Source: Certhia americana
Taxonomy: Eukaryota; Chordata; Aves; Passeriformes; Certhiidae
Length of the DNA stretch: 64,000 bases
NCBI GenBank assembly: GCA_018697195.1
Contig: JAGMWU010000027.1
Location: 12,831,043-12,895,042, forward strand
Direction of reading: 5' to 3'
The notes under the pieces are model-generated. The model was not told the origin of the DNA and searched no databases. It saw only the letters and a program-made list of their open reading frames with translations. Numbering within the stretch: position 1 is the stretch's first letter; each line of letters begins with the position of its first letter. The position numbers and the translations under genes were made by a program. This document shows positions 44,511 through 55,739 of the stretch, piece after piece.

Positions 44511-47500
44511 ATAACTTTTGCAAATGGAGAACTTTTGATGAAAATACCTGAATCAAAGACAGGACAAATTTTAATGATAAAAGAAAAACCAGTCCCTGCT
44601 ATCCCTCGGGAAGTAGAGGACGCAGTAATTCCCTCTGTATGGGAAACAGACATACCAGGGAAATCTAAGTTGGCACAACCAGTACATGTAGAGTTAAAAG
44701 AAGGAGCAAAAGCTGTACAAATCAAACAGTATCCTATAAAACCAGAAGCACGGCAAGGAATAGTGAAAATTATTGAAAAGTTCTTGAAATACCAAATTTT
44801 AGAAGAATGTAAATCAGAATTTAATACACCAATCTTTCCAGTAAAGAAACCAAATGGTGAGTATAGGCTGGTACAGGATTTGAGAGCAATAAATGGAATA
44901 ACTAAAGATATTTACCCAGTGGTAGCTAATCCTTATACATTATTAACATCCGTGAAAGAGAAATATAAATGGTTTACTGTAATTGATTTAAAAGATGCCT
45001 TTTTCTGCATACCCCTTGACAAAGAAAGTAGGAAACTGTTTGCCTTTGAATGGGAAAACCCAGAAAACGGAAGGAAAACCCAGCTCACTTGGACACGACT
45101 CCCACAAGGATACAAGAACAGCCCAACACTGTTTGGAAGCCAGCTAGCTAAAGAGCTGGAGATTTGGACTGAAAATGGACAAGTACCAAGAGAACAATAC
45201 CTGTTGTTACAGTATGTTGATGATATACTAATAGCTACAGAAGAAAAAGCAACCTGCATAAAGGTAACAATTGAAATCTTAAATCAGCTAGGAATGGGAG
45301 GATATAAGGTGTCTAAAGAGAAGGCACAAGTTGCTCAGCAGACTGTGATTTACCTGGGATGTGAGGTTTCACAAGGGCAACGAAAGCTAGGTACTAACCA
45401 TATTCAAGCTATTTGTGATATTCCAGAACCCCAGAACCTGCATGAGCTGCGAGTCTTCCTCGGGATGGCTGGACGGTGCCGCCTGGGGATCATGGACTAT
45501 GGACTAATTGCAAAACCCCTGTACGAGGCCCAGAAGACACAGCCATTTACCTGGGGCAAACTACAGAAGGGGGCCTTCCTCAAACTGAAGGAAGCATTGA
45601 CAACAGCTCTGGCATTAGGATTGCCTGATCTATCCAAGGATTTTCAGCTGTTCGTACATGAAAGGCTGCGTCTAGCATTGGGAGTGCTCACCCAACGTTT
45701 GGGAAGCTGGAAAAGGCCGGTAGGCTACTTCTCCAAACAGCTTGACAACGTGAGTGCTGGATGGCCCCCATGCCTGAGGGCAGTTGCAGCCACTGTGATG
45801 CTGATACAAGAAGCTAGAAAACTCACAATGAGCAGACACATAGATGTCTATGTGCCACACATGGTAACCACTGTATTAGAGCAAAAGGGAAGCCATTGGC
45901 TGTCCCCAAGCAGAATGATGTCATTTCAGGTAATTCTAACCGAACAAGATGATGTCACACTAAAGACAACTAATCTTTTGAATCCAGCTTTGTTTTTAGG
46001 CACCACCACTGAAGAAAGCCCCTTAGAACACAATTGTGTGGAAGTGAAAGAATATGCCTGTTCAGCTAGAGCAAATTTGAAAGACGTCCCACTGGAACAG
46101 GTAGACTGGGAATTGTTTACAGATGGAAGCAGTTTTGTGGAGAACGGAACCAGATATGCTGGATATGCGGTAACAACAATAGGTGCAGTGGTGGAGGCAA
46201 AGGCCTTACCAGCAAATACATCTGCCCAGAGGGCAGAACTGGTTGCTTTAACCAGGGCATTGGAACTGAGTGAAGGGAAAAAGGTAAACATTTGGACTGA
46301 TTCAAAATATGCTTTTGGAGTGGTACATGTACACGGGGCACTGTGGAAAGAAAGAGGACTGCTGTCTTCTCAAGGCACACACATTAAACATCAAGATGCA
46401 GTCCTGCAGTTAATAAAAGCACTACAAAAGCCTGAGCAAGTAGCAATCATGCATTGCAAAGCTCACCAATTAGGAAGCTCCAAAATTCATGAAGGAAATC
46501 GAAAAGCAGACTGGACAGCCCAACAAATTGCTCGAGAAGTACAAACTACAATGGCATTAATACCTCTAAAAACTAATGTATCTCAGTTTAATTTACCTCC
46601 AGAACCAAAATATTCAATAGAAGATGAGAGACTGGCATGCTCGCTGAATGCACAGAAGAATTCAGAAGGGTGGTATGTAACTGCACAGGGACAAATAGTG
46701 GTACCCCCCTTGATAATGAGAGAAATTTTACAAGTTAAACATAACGAATGTCATTGGGGTGCAGAGGCATTGGTGAAATTGTTACAACGAAATTTAATTT
46801 CAGTACGGATTTTAACAATGGCAAAATCAGTAATATCAAAATGTGAAATTTGCTTAAAGAACAATCCAGTAGCTAGACGACAAGCACAATTGGGGAGAAT
46901 TCGAGTAGGAGTGGAACCAGGAGACTATTGGCAGGTGGATTTTGTAGAATTACCAAGAACTCGAGGATACAAATATCTGCTGGTGGGGGTTGACACATTT
47001 TCAGAATGGCCAGAAGCCCTTCCCTGTCGCACAAATCAAGCAAAGGAGACAGTCAAATGGTTACTGCAGGAAATCATTCCAAGATTTGGGGTGCCTCTAG
47101 GAATATCATCAGATAGGAGCCCACACTTTGTAGCCACAGTAGTAAAAGAGGTGAGTAGGTTGCTGGGAATAGCTTGGGACCTCCATACACCATGGAGACC
47201 CCAATCCAGTGGACAGGTAGAGAAGATGAATCAGACGCTGAAGAGACAGATCAGCAAAATATGCCAAGAAGCTAAATTACAGTGGCCACAAGCCTTACCA
47301 ATAGCACTGCTGAGGATTCGAGTAAAGCCCAAGAGCGGGATGTCAGTCAGTCCCTATGAGATATTGTATGGGAAACCATATGAATCTCCTGAACCCAATC
47401 CAAATGTACATGTTACAGGGAAACAAGAGGTGTATAACTATGTTTTGTCTCTTGGAAAAGTTCTAGCGCGACTTCGGAGCACCCTCGTGTGGACTAGGCC

Positions 47501-47776
47501 TCTGACTCTTGAAAATCCAGTTCATGNNNNNNNNNNNNNNNNNNNNNNNNNNNNNNNNNNNNNNNNNNNNNNNNNNNNNNNNNNNNNNNNNNNNNNNNNN
47601 NNNNNNNNNNNNNNNNNNNNNNNNNNGAAAAGTGGAATGGACCCTATCAGGTACTGTTAACTACCTTTACAGCAGTTAAAGTAGCTGGACTGGATCCCTG
47701 GATACATTACACCAGAGTGAAGAAGATTTCCCCTGCACTGTGGACTGTGCAAACTGTAAAACCAAGGAGTAGATAA
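44484..47776 (+). CDS. pol: ERV-F pol: RT, RNase H, integrase (open, gapped)
   Basis: The frame is open from 44484 to the gap at 47527. RT: FNTPIFPVKKPNGEYRLVQDLR, VIDLKDAFFCIPL, LPQGYKNSPTLF and an intact Y-V-D-D (45213-45224). RNase H: LFTDGSSF, ELVALTRALE, IWTDSKYAF and HEGNRKADW, all four acidic residues present. Integrase: zinc ligands H-x3-H and C-x2-C (46740-46860), core WQVDFVEL, SSDRSPHF, SGQVEKMNQ. After the gap the C-terminal domain (WNGPYQVLLTTFTAVKVAG) ends at TAA 47774-47776. Type is gammaretrovirus-like. The TGA at 44481 lies just upstream. Confidence 0.85.
47527..47626. other. Assembly gap (100 N)
   Basis: A conventional 100-N placeholder inside integrase. The frame differs on the two sides only because the real length is unknown. 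Confidence 0.99.
47671..47672 (+). promoter_or_regulatory. ERV-F candidate 3' splice site
   Basis: GTTAACTACCTTTACAG/CAG has a branch-like TTAAC and pyrimidines before AG. It lies upstream of the extra frame and could serve a subgenomic mRNA. This is a motif call only. Confidence 0.35.
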
Positions 47777-48382
47777 AACAGGTCCCGTGTGAGTTCCGAG
47801 TCGGAGGACTCGGCCAGCACCAGCACAGACGATGACGCCAGACAACGATGGCTCCATAGATATAATCAAAGATTAAGATCAATTTGTGATCAATTGGAAC
47901 AAGAACTAGGATTAACTAAGGGTCAAATTGAGTGGCGTGATCCACAACTGTTTGTTGCTTTTACTGCTTTACATGAGAAATGGATTGTTAGGTACAACAA
48001 GGTTACAAAGTTGAAGTGTGGATGTTTGGGAGACCGATGTGACTCTCTTGTTGAATGTGAGGGTTGTTATAGGACAATACATAACAGAGGTGATTTTGAT
48101 TTATTAAGAGGATGTGTTGATTGTACCCATCCTTTTCGCACAGAAAGTCCATATACAGCTTTGCGGAATTGGCTTAATTATCCTGAGGCCACTCAAGATG
48201 AATTGCATCAATTATTTGAAAACGTAGAACAGCAAGAACTTGCTTATACTGCTTATAGGCTACTTAAACTTTTACATTTAGTACGAATTTTTAATAGAAC
48301 GAGCCTAGTTGCTGCTAGTTATTATCAGCTGTGTAAAAAACATAATAAGCAAGGAGGAATTTATTTTAAGAAAAAGAAATGA
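47777..48382 (+). CDS. Unrecognised Cys-rich frame between pol and env
   Basis: An uninterrupted frame of 201 codons directly follows the pol stop (TAA 47774) in the same frame. It contains no methionine codon; the earliest GTG is 47789. The N-terminal 20 residues are acidic and Ser-rich (SSESEDSASTSTDDD), the middle is helical and basic, and residues around 75-115 hold eight cysteines plus histidines (KCGCLGDRC, ECEGCYRTIHN, GCVDCTH), suggesting metal binding. The C-terminus is Lys-rich (KKKK). Its TGA (48380-48382) overlaps the env ATG (48379) as ATGA. I do not recognise a family. It may be a pol extension, an exon of a spliced accessory gene, or non-AUG initiated. Confidence 0.6.
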   Translation, partial: NRSRVSSESEDSASTSTDDDARQRWLHRYNQRLRSICDQLEQELGLTKGQIEWRDPQLFVAFTALHEKWIVRYNKVTKLKCGCLGDRCDSLVECEGCYRTIHNRGDFDLLRGCVDCTHPFRTESPYTALRNWLNYPEATQDELHQLFENVEQQELAYTAYRLLKLLHLVRIFNRTSLVAASYYQLCKKHNKQGGIYFKKKK

Positions 48383-50098
48383 TGAGAAAAGTATATTTCC
48401 TTTTGTGGGAAGTGGCTCTCGTCATGGCTCAGATTCCAGTACAGCCAGAGACACGAGTGATAAAAGTCCCTAACACCATTCAGGCAGAATGTAATGATTG
48501 GATTAATCAAAGATTTTGCCAACATGCAAAACACCAGCAAAATAACTGCCTGTCTGCCAATACCAAAGGCAGCAGGAGATCCTATAAGTTGGGTAATCAT
48601 AACATCAAAATTACCTGAAATTCAAAAGAATAGAACAATTGCATGCAAGCAGGTGTCAGAAACGAGCCAAGTAGTTAAAGATACTTGGAAGATAGTGGGA
48701 AAATGGATGAGACCTTTGAGAAAACAGGATTGCATTTTGAGCCATGGCAAAGTAGGGCAAATTGTAGATTGGGACTCTTCTGTGACTGGAAATGAAGACA
48801 ATGCCAGATGGGAATGTGTTTTGCCAAAATATCAGAAAGTTAAAGAAAATGTTTCAGATACTGTTCTTGTATGGAGGTGTGAAGGACAAGAAGAGAAAGG
48901 TCAGGCTGAGACTTGGGACAGTGCATGGTCAGTGAGTGTGCTTCAGAAATTTCAATACATGGCAGATACCCCTTGGTGCATTAAGTGGGAAGGCTCTGAA
49001 AATAAAACAGATCCAGGTGTACTGAATGTTGCAACCAGCAGTAGAATAGAAGCAGATACAGTAAACTGGTGGTCCTGTAATAGAACCTATGACTGTACTT
49101 CTGACGATGAGGAAATAAAACAGATGCCACCATTGGTAGTGGCTCTGCGAATTGGCTGTGCCTGTAGAGGAATTAAACACAAACAAGGTGAAATAAATTA
49201 TAAAATAGGACAGATGATTCAGAGGATAATATGTAGCAGAAGTACCATTCAGAGTCCAGGCCAATTTGTATGGGCAGCAAGCGATGGTACCTGGACAACA
49301 CACCTGCCTGTGGATGGAAAAGTAAAAGAAATCACTTTAGGCCTCCCTACTTTATGCCCAATTAGGAAAAAGTCCCCATTCAAAGGAAATCATGAACTTC
49401 TGCAAATAAGGACTAGATGAGAAGTTCAAGAGAATGATGAGACATGGCAAGAACCCTCCAGTGGTATAAAATTTAGGTGGGCTCTAGAATCCTTGTTCGG
49501 TCCAATAGCAAACTATAATAATAGAGAGATGTTGTACAAACTTACAGGCCAGGTAGAAAGATTGGCAGGAGTTACCAAAGAAGGATTTAGAGATCTAAAT
49601 GTGCAATTACAAGCCACAACTAAAATGACCCTGCAAAACAGGTTGGCTCTAGATATGCTATTGTTGAAAGAACACGGAGTGTGCGGATACCTAAAAGGAC
49701 AAATTGATCACTGTTGCATTCACATCCCAAATGTAACTGCAGATGTAGAACATGATACTAATCAGTTAAAACAAATAGAGCAAGAAGCACAGAAAGAACA
49801 AAAAGATCTGACCACAAGTTGGTTAGATAAAATCTTTGAAGGGCTAGGATGGAACGTGAGCTCATGGATCAAATCTATTATTGAGAATTTAATAATCCTG
49901 CTGATTGTATTTTTAGCAGTCTGGTTAATCTATGCAGTTCTGAAGGGAGAAATAAAGAAAAGAGCATCCTGGAACCAGAAGATAATCAAGGCACTGACAC
50001 GAGACAGAAGTTCACACTCACATTTGTTATCTCCAGACCCACCAGTTTCTAGCAATGCTTATGACAACGATGGATTTGAAGATGAACACCAAGTATAA
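48379..50098 (+). pseudogene. env: ERV-F env
   Basis: Two adjacent ATGs (48379, 48382) open a signal-peptide-like start (VYFLLWEVALVMAQ). The frame shifts near 48520 into 48494-49420, a surface subunit with many cysteines and N-glycosylation sites. It ends in QIRTR and a TGA (49418), next to a basic cleavage-like site. The transmembrane subunit continues to 50098: an ectodomain with immunosuppressive-domain-like helix, an atypical C-x9-CC spacing (49682-49717), an anchor (about 49880-49945, NLIILLIVFLAVWLIY) and an acidic 50-residue tail. Apart from the frameshift and stop it is well preserved. Confidence 0.8.
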
Positions 50099-50164
50099 AT
50101 CCAAAAACAAAAGACTGTATATAGTGAAAGCATTACACTTATTATAGTAAAGTGAAATACTTTC

Positions 50165-50176
50165 AAAGGGGGGAAA
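50165..50176 (+). promoter_or_regulatory. ERV-F polypurine tract
   Basis: AAAGGGGGGAAA directly precedes TGTTAG of the 3' LTR. Confidence 0.9.
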
Positions 50177-50601
50177 TGTTAGTATAGGGTTAAAGGCTTT
50201 AAAAATCATGTAGAAGTAGGCCGCAAGAATGCTTGGTATTAGGGATAGGTAAAGGCTTACGAGAATGAGCACTAGGGAATTGCCAAAATATCCACCCCTG
50301 ATGGGAACTGGTACTTGGGACCTCCAAGACACCCACCCAGAGATAAGATTCGTACATGATGGTACAAGGGTGGTACAAGGATGGGCTAACTCTCATGAAT
50401 CAATATGATAAGGTTGTTATAGTGATTATTGATGTAACTAGAGATGAATAACTGCTATAGCTGAAATTGTATAAATATGTGCACCTTGGACAAAGACGAC
50501 GGAGCTAGATTTCGGTTGCAATACCCCTAGCTCCCGCGCGCTTGAATAAAAGCACCTGCATATAATCAATCCATGATTATGTGTGTTCCTGAACGCTAAC
50601 A
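50177..50601 (+). repeat. ERV-F 3' LTR
   Basis: It is 425 bp and identical to the 5' LTR except for one extra A near 50203. Duplication AAGC follows at 50602-50605. Confidence 0.95.
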
Positions 50602-50605
50602 AAGC

Positions 50606-50698
50606 CACTTGGAGACTCCATGTTGTGTTCTTCTACTTATCAGTCTAAAAACTCCATAAATCTAAAATTCTCACCCTGTGACTACTCACTATATTACT
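50606..50698 (-). repeat. LTR-6 copy 2, middle fragment
   Basis: The reverse complement contains the CACAGGGTGAGAATTTTAGA motif found at 30425 and 58906. It is bounded by ERV-F on the left and LTR-3 on the right. Confidence 0.75.
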
Positions 50699-50703
50699 AA
50701 TAC

Positions 50704-52012
50704 TGCCATGGTTTAGTCCTGATTGGACAATTTTGTAATATTGACACCTGATTAAACCAATGAAAAGGGTGGATACGTCTCTAGTGAATATACATTTTGA
50801 GGTGAGATTCTGGAAATAGCTCTCTTCTGGTTTCCGGTGGGGTGAGCTGAGAACCTCGGCTCGGCTGTTCCCTATGGCCGGGCCAGACCAAGGTTCCCCC
50901 TACCCTCCCCTGGCACCCCTGGCAGGCAAAGGGGAAGGGGGGGGGGGGGGGGAGTAGTCTAGTCCTGGCTGCTGAGATTTGCTAATCCAGGACAGCCCAT
51001 ACAGCAAACCGGGAGCTGAGCCAGGCCCAGCCTCTGCCGAGCAGAGAAAAGGAAGGTGATCAGCCCTGGAGTGAGACATCTGAAGCCTGACCGGGCTGGA
51101 AAAAGATCCTAGACTCCCTCCCTCAGCACAGCTGGAATTGAACATAGCAGGCCTTGAGATCCTGGCCCAGCTCCAACACCACTGCAATGCATCACATCCT
51201 GACTGTGGCCTGTGTTAACTTTTTCCTGACCAGATGAAACTTCAAAAGCATCAATCTTACCCAGAGAAAAAAGGAGGAGACTGTAGAAAATAAAATGTAG
51301 AAAGACACAGCATAAGACTTAATGTCAGAGAAAGTGAGAAGAGAGTCTTAAATGACAAGGGAAATTGAAGGAGTGACCTGGTTAGGTTGGACTTCTCTTG
51401 CGAGTCCATAGAGAATGTTGTGAGCTGCTGAAGAAAATTGAACAGAGGAAGACCAATAAAGTGAGAGATGATGCCCTGACCATTGAGAGAAGATGACCTC
51501 TGCTTCTTGAGATGAAGAGAACTCTTGTTTTATGCTAGAAGAGGCATCCTTAAACTGCACCCTAATAAACTCATACGGCCCATGAGCTGCTGTGGAAGGC
51601 TGTTTCATGGGAGGGACTTCACAGTGGCAACATTTCTTTACCCGGGCGGGCCAATTGTGAAGTGTGAAAGCAAGAAAACTGGTATCTTGTGGAGAATCTC
51701 TATGGTATTCACGAAGGACTCCTTTCTCCTTGATGAACTGATGATTATTTTAAGGCTGATAACTGACTCAGCATCCCAACTTTTGTCTTTTTATATTGGA
51801 GTAAGAAAGTGAATAGTTGGTGAGGGGAGAAGTGTTTTGAAGGTTTCATTCTGATTCTTGTTATTTTTTTCCCTTTTAGTGTTAATTAATAAAGTTTTAT
51901 TCCTTTTAAGTTTAAGCCTGCTTTGCTCTTGATTGGGAAATTTCGAATTGGCAAACCAAAACTATGACATAAAATTGGTGTTTCCGCCCGGTTTCAAGCT
52001 GAAACCACGACA
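50704..52012 (+). repeat. Complete solo LTR-3, plus strand
   Basis: It runs TGCCATGG to CACGACA (1309 bp) with the exact 5-bp duplication AATAC (50699-50703, 52013-52017). The late TATATTGGAG and AATAAAG (51888) are promoter/poly(A)-like. A G run at 50938-50953 lies in U3. It splits LTR-6 copy 2. Confidence 0.9.
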
Positions 52013-52017
52013 AATAC

Positions 52018-52158
52018 ACACTCTTGAAAGTTCTTGCTTCATTCCAGAGCTTAAAAAGCCCTTTTTCCATGAACAAAGGTTAAAAACCTTGTTTGTCAGA
52101 GATGCTGAAATCCCTTAAACATGCAAATAAATATTTCTCAGAATTTATGATTCCAACA
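52018..52158 (-). repeat. LTR-6 copy 2, right end
   Basis: The reverse complement starts TGTTGGAATC, like TGTTGGAACC at 58737, and passes through the TTCATGGAAAAAGGGCTTTT motif shared with 30340. Confidence 0.75.
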
Positions 52159-53344
52159 GTAGCTTAGCTACTGGAAAGAGAGGAAGCAACAGAGGGCATC
52201 AAATGGAAGTTGGGCTGGACCTTCAGGAAAATGTTTATGGGTGATTTGGAGCAGTGCCTGTCCCTGCTGCAGCCTCAGGAGCCCTGGGTGGGTCAAAAAG
52301 GTGAGAGGGGCAGGGGACAAAGGAAAAATAAGCTCACATGTACTGCATCTGTGTAATCTCAATGATCTGGGGTCTCTGCTAAGCTTATGCAGGGAGGACT
52401 ACCAGGCTGCAACCTCGCTGGGGTGGGCATGACCCTGGGACTGGGAGCTCCCTGGGACAGCTATCATTGTAACCAAAGCCTGCACAGTGTTCACATCACT
52501 CTCCCCAGAACTCCAGCTGTCAGAGCTGGGGTTTGGGGATGGAACAGGACAGACCTCTGCAACACTTAGGAGAGGGAGCAAGGCCTTGCTCTTCCTGACA
52601 TGGGGAGGTGGAGAGGCTCTGGCCCTTCTGGGCTGGGGGGTCCAGGGTCCCACTCACCACCACCACCACTCCCCCAGTGTGGACCTGTTACTCCCACCGC
52701 ACCAGGCCCCAGGGTACCTCTTGCCCCATGACACCAGGGTCCTGGGGTCTACCGCATCCAACAGTACTGGTGCTGGGGCCACATTTCCCCCAGGACACTA
52801 TGGTTCCCTCTCACCCTATGGTCTGAGGCCCCACTCACCGTGGCAGGGAGGGTGACAACTGCCTGGCAAGGCTATACCAGCACTTGTGTTGTATTTAATT
52901 TAATAAATGCCCATTTGGAAACCAAACCTGGCCCCACATCTCAACACACTAGGAGACGGCAGAACTAGAGGCAGTGGCTGCTGCGGCAGGAGGGAGTACT
53001 CTAGGAGGCTCACCTGAATGAGGCAGGGTGTCTTGGGAGGCTTTCTGGAGCAGTGGTGGCATGCTGTTGGTGTGGGTGGAGTGCTGGGTCTAGCGTTGTC
53101 TTGACTTGTTGTAGGTGGGGTTAGGAGAGGCCTTGGTGGGCTGGGGCTGAGGATAGCCCTGGGAAGATTGGTGGAGCATGGGATGGAAGAGGCTCATAAG
53201 GGCTTGGTTGGTGGTAGTTGGATAGGGATAGGTATATTGGGGTGTGCAGAGGAAGCCTGTAGGCAAATGTGTATGGGGGTACTGAGGGGGCTGGGTGAGA
53301 GTTTTGTTGGAGGAGTGGTGTTGAAGGGACTGGGGGAAACCTAG
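52159..53344. other. GC-rich host-like sequence; possible last exon
   Basis: No LTR signature is seen in most of this stretch. CCCCCAG/TGTGG at 52676-52677 fits a 3' splice site. One frame after it (from 52679) is open for 58 codons rich in Pro, His, Gly and Tyr and ends at TGA 52853. AATAAA is at 52902-52907. This is the shape of a terminal coding exon, but I do not recognise the protein, and low complexity could explain the open frame. Confidence 0.25.
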
Positions 53345-53600
53345 TGTCAGGAAACTCCACAAATGCCAGAGGTTTATGTCCAAAAAGGAGACAGAGGAGT
53401 CCTTCAACTTTATTCGAAAAAAGGGAGAGTCCACTGGGGCACACACCCACAGGGTTTTCTCTCTCGAAGTTTCTGAAGACACAGTCTCCTTTTATTCTAA
53501 ACTTCCAGCGACATGTTGCCCAGTTCCTTTCCCCACTGGCTGAGGTCCTAGGAAGGTACAGCCTTCCCAAACCGCTCACCCCATATTCCCCCCTTGCACC
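53345..53600 (-). repeat. LTR-7 copy 1, minus strand
   Basis: It starts TGTCAGGAAA and shares AGGTTTATGTCCAAAAAGGA and following motifs with 61918-62110. A reversed poly(A)-type signal is near 53412. The right end is not resolved. Confidence 0.65.
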
Positions 53601-53779
53601 TACTGTTTTACCTCAAAGTTCAGAAGTTCAGCCTTGTGCAGACCCCAGTCTGTTTCAGGAGCCAAGCTGTCTGGGCTCTGCAACAAACCTGCTGCCCAAA
53701 GTCAGTAGAACCATTAAGACCCATTTCAAAGACTATAACACCCATACCTTTACACATTGAATTATTTGTAAAGACATTA

Positions 53780-54440
53780 GCACACATCTGCTGACGCGGA
53801 CCCCCGGAGCCCGGCTAGCTCGGGGGGATTTGGGTATTTCCGGAGCCGCGCCAAGTACGGGGAATCGCGGCTTTTCGCAACTGCGGCAACCGCAAAACCT
53901 GCCGAATCACCAGTCCGGCGGTGATCACGTCTACCCACCGCTACAGAGTCTGGGCGAAAGAGCAAGGGGAGGCCACTCCTCTGTGATATTCCAGCAGTTC
54001 CTTTATTGAGGGAGACGCCACCGAAGGGTACACCAGAGGGAGCGAAAACTGAGCCCCGTGGGGCACGGGTTTTTAAACGGGGTTACACGGAGGGGGGGGG
54101 ACATTTCACCCAACCAATGGCCAAAGCGCAGGGGGGGAAAAAGGCGCGATTTCCCGGGGATGTCTGGACTAATGGGGTAAAGGGGGGAGGGAAGAAGGGT
54201 TCACAAGCCCCAATAGAGCATCAAGTAAAGGGTGGCACCTCGAAACGCCCAGAGAAGGTACTGGAACAAGGGTAGGGCTGGAACCCATATAGGGTACAAA
54301 CTGGGGGGATACAATGTAAGAACAAACCAACTGGGGGAAAAACGGGGGAACATAGAACAAACCATTTGACAATATGAACATTAAATATGAAATAACAAAT
54401 AGAAATGAATACTGGCCGCAACAATCTTTTCTCTCACTAG
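53780..54440 (-). repeat. LTR-9, minus strand
   Basis: A reversed AATAAAGG (54000-54007), a TTTAAA box (54074) and CCAAT-type boxes (54113, 54208) are in promoter order on the minus strand. The left 200 bp are GC-rich. Organisation resembles LTR-8, but the sequences differ. Ends are approximate. Confidence 0.55.
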
Positions 54441-54878
54441 TATGAGGAGTAGTGAGGTAATTTGTGAGGAAAAATAGGTTAGGGGAATGGGTCTGGGGAG
54501 AAAATGAGTGGTGCAGAAATGGATGTGAGAGGCTGTGGGGGCCTGGGGATAGGTTGGAGGGGGGGCATGGGTTCATGAGGAGACTGGGGAGCTGGGCATT
54601 GGAGGCAGTGAGGGGAACTGGGGGAAGTGAGGGACTGTGGGGAGGAGGATGAGGATGAGTGTGCCCACAGGGAGCAGGTCCTTGGGGGGAGCTAGGAGGC
54701 AGCCACAGCTGCAGAAAGACAGGTGTTGAGGGGGGCCTGGGAATGAGTTGAGGGGTAGGGAGGAAAGAGGCTGACCAGGTTATGAGGGGATGAGTGGAAC
54801 AGAAGATACACCCATGACACACCTTCCTTTCCCTTATGGTGTCAGGGTGGCTTTATTCCTCCCCATGAAGATATGGAG
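54441..54878. other. Purine-rich stretch, nothing assigned
   Basis: The plus strand is G-rich with GGGGA-type repeats. A 217-codon minus frame (54169-54822) is proline-rich and overlaps LTR-9; I regard it as a by-product of composition. Confidence 0.4.
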
Positions 54879-55531
54879 TGTCATGGGTTGCAGTGCAAAA
54901 TGTAACCAAAACTCTGTATTCTATCACCATCTGATGAAACTGGGGTGTGGGTGTGGGTGTGGTAATTGTCTGTCAATGGGCTAACTGCCAAAAAACCTGC
55001 TGGGGCAGTTTTCTTATCTCTTCTACAACCCAGCCTCCCTCCAGGGAGATATCTTCTGCTAATGGGCCATTGAGTCTCACTGATAGAATTACATCATCCC
55101 ATTGGAAAATGCTCCGTCCAGGGGGAGGAGCCAAGTAATCCTACCTGGATAAAAATCTGGGAGTTGGAACACCAAGTAACCTTTTCCACTGGATTCTCAG
55201 AGGAAGACCAAGCCCATCTATCACCACTGGACCTTCAGCAAAAGAACTCCACTCTTTCTACAGGAGCATCACTTCAACAGAGCCACATCTGCCACTAGGA
55301 CTGCAGCCATCATTTAATCAGACTGCCACCAACACCCTGACCCACAGGGTGTCAGGTTGTATCCTGACTCTGTCAGTGGGTTTTGTTTGTTTATTTGTTT
55401 GTCTTATTGCATGTGGTTTTGGTTTATTGTTTATTTTAGTTCCCCTAATAAAAAACTGTTATTCCTATTCCCATATCTTTGCCGGAGAGCCCCTTAATTT
55501 CAAAAGTTATAATAATTCGGAGGGAGGGGGT
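54879..55531 (+). repeat. Solo LTR-1, plus strand
   Basis: It starts TGTCATGGG and matches 6825-7478 in reverse. The poly(A)-type region CTAATAAAAA is at 55444 and the U5 runs to GGAGGGAGGGGG near 55531. The right flank is not retroviral. Confidence 0.75.
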
Positions 55532-55739
55532 TTAAATTCTCCATTCCAAGAGAGGCTCCTGTCTTCCTTAGCAGACAACTGCCATTCAAACTATGACATG
55601 GAGAAACCTGAGATTTGTGGGCTCAGCTGTCTAGTCCCCCAGAGGTCCAGCCTGCTCTCTACAGGCTGCAGCTGCCCCTTCTTCCTGGATTGAAAGCACC
55701 TGAACAAAAATCCATTTTTCAGTTTTCACATTTTCCTGC

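Larger units (their letters stand above)
41748..50601 (+). mobile_element. ERV-F, young gammaretrovirus-like provirus with an extra frame
   Basis: An 8.85-kb provirus with two LTRs (41748-42171, 50177-50601) that differ only by one inserted A by eye. The 4-bp duplication AAGC (41744-41747, 50602-50605) is typical of gammaretroviruses. Content is gag, protease, pol, an unrecognised Cys-rich frame, then env. Capsid to integrase share one frame. Visible lesions: TGA 42721, a frameshift near 43020, TAA 43908, TGA 44481, an env frameshift near 48520 and TGA 49418. A 100-N gap lies in integrase. It inserted into LTR-6 copy 2. Confidence 0.92.

Noticed and set aside
54169..54822. 217-codon minus-strand frame
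   Set aside because: Proline-rich composition, overlap with LTR-9, no domain and no start context; explained by purine-rich plus strand.
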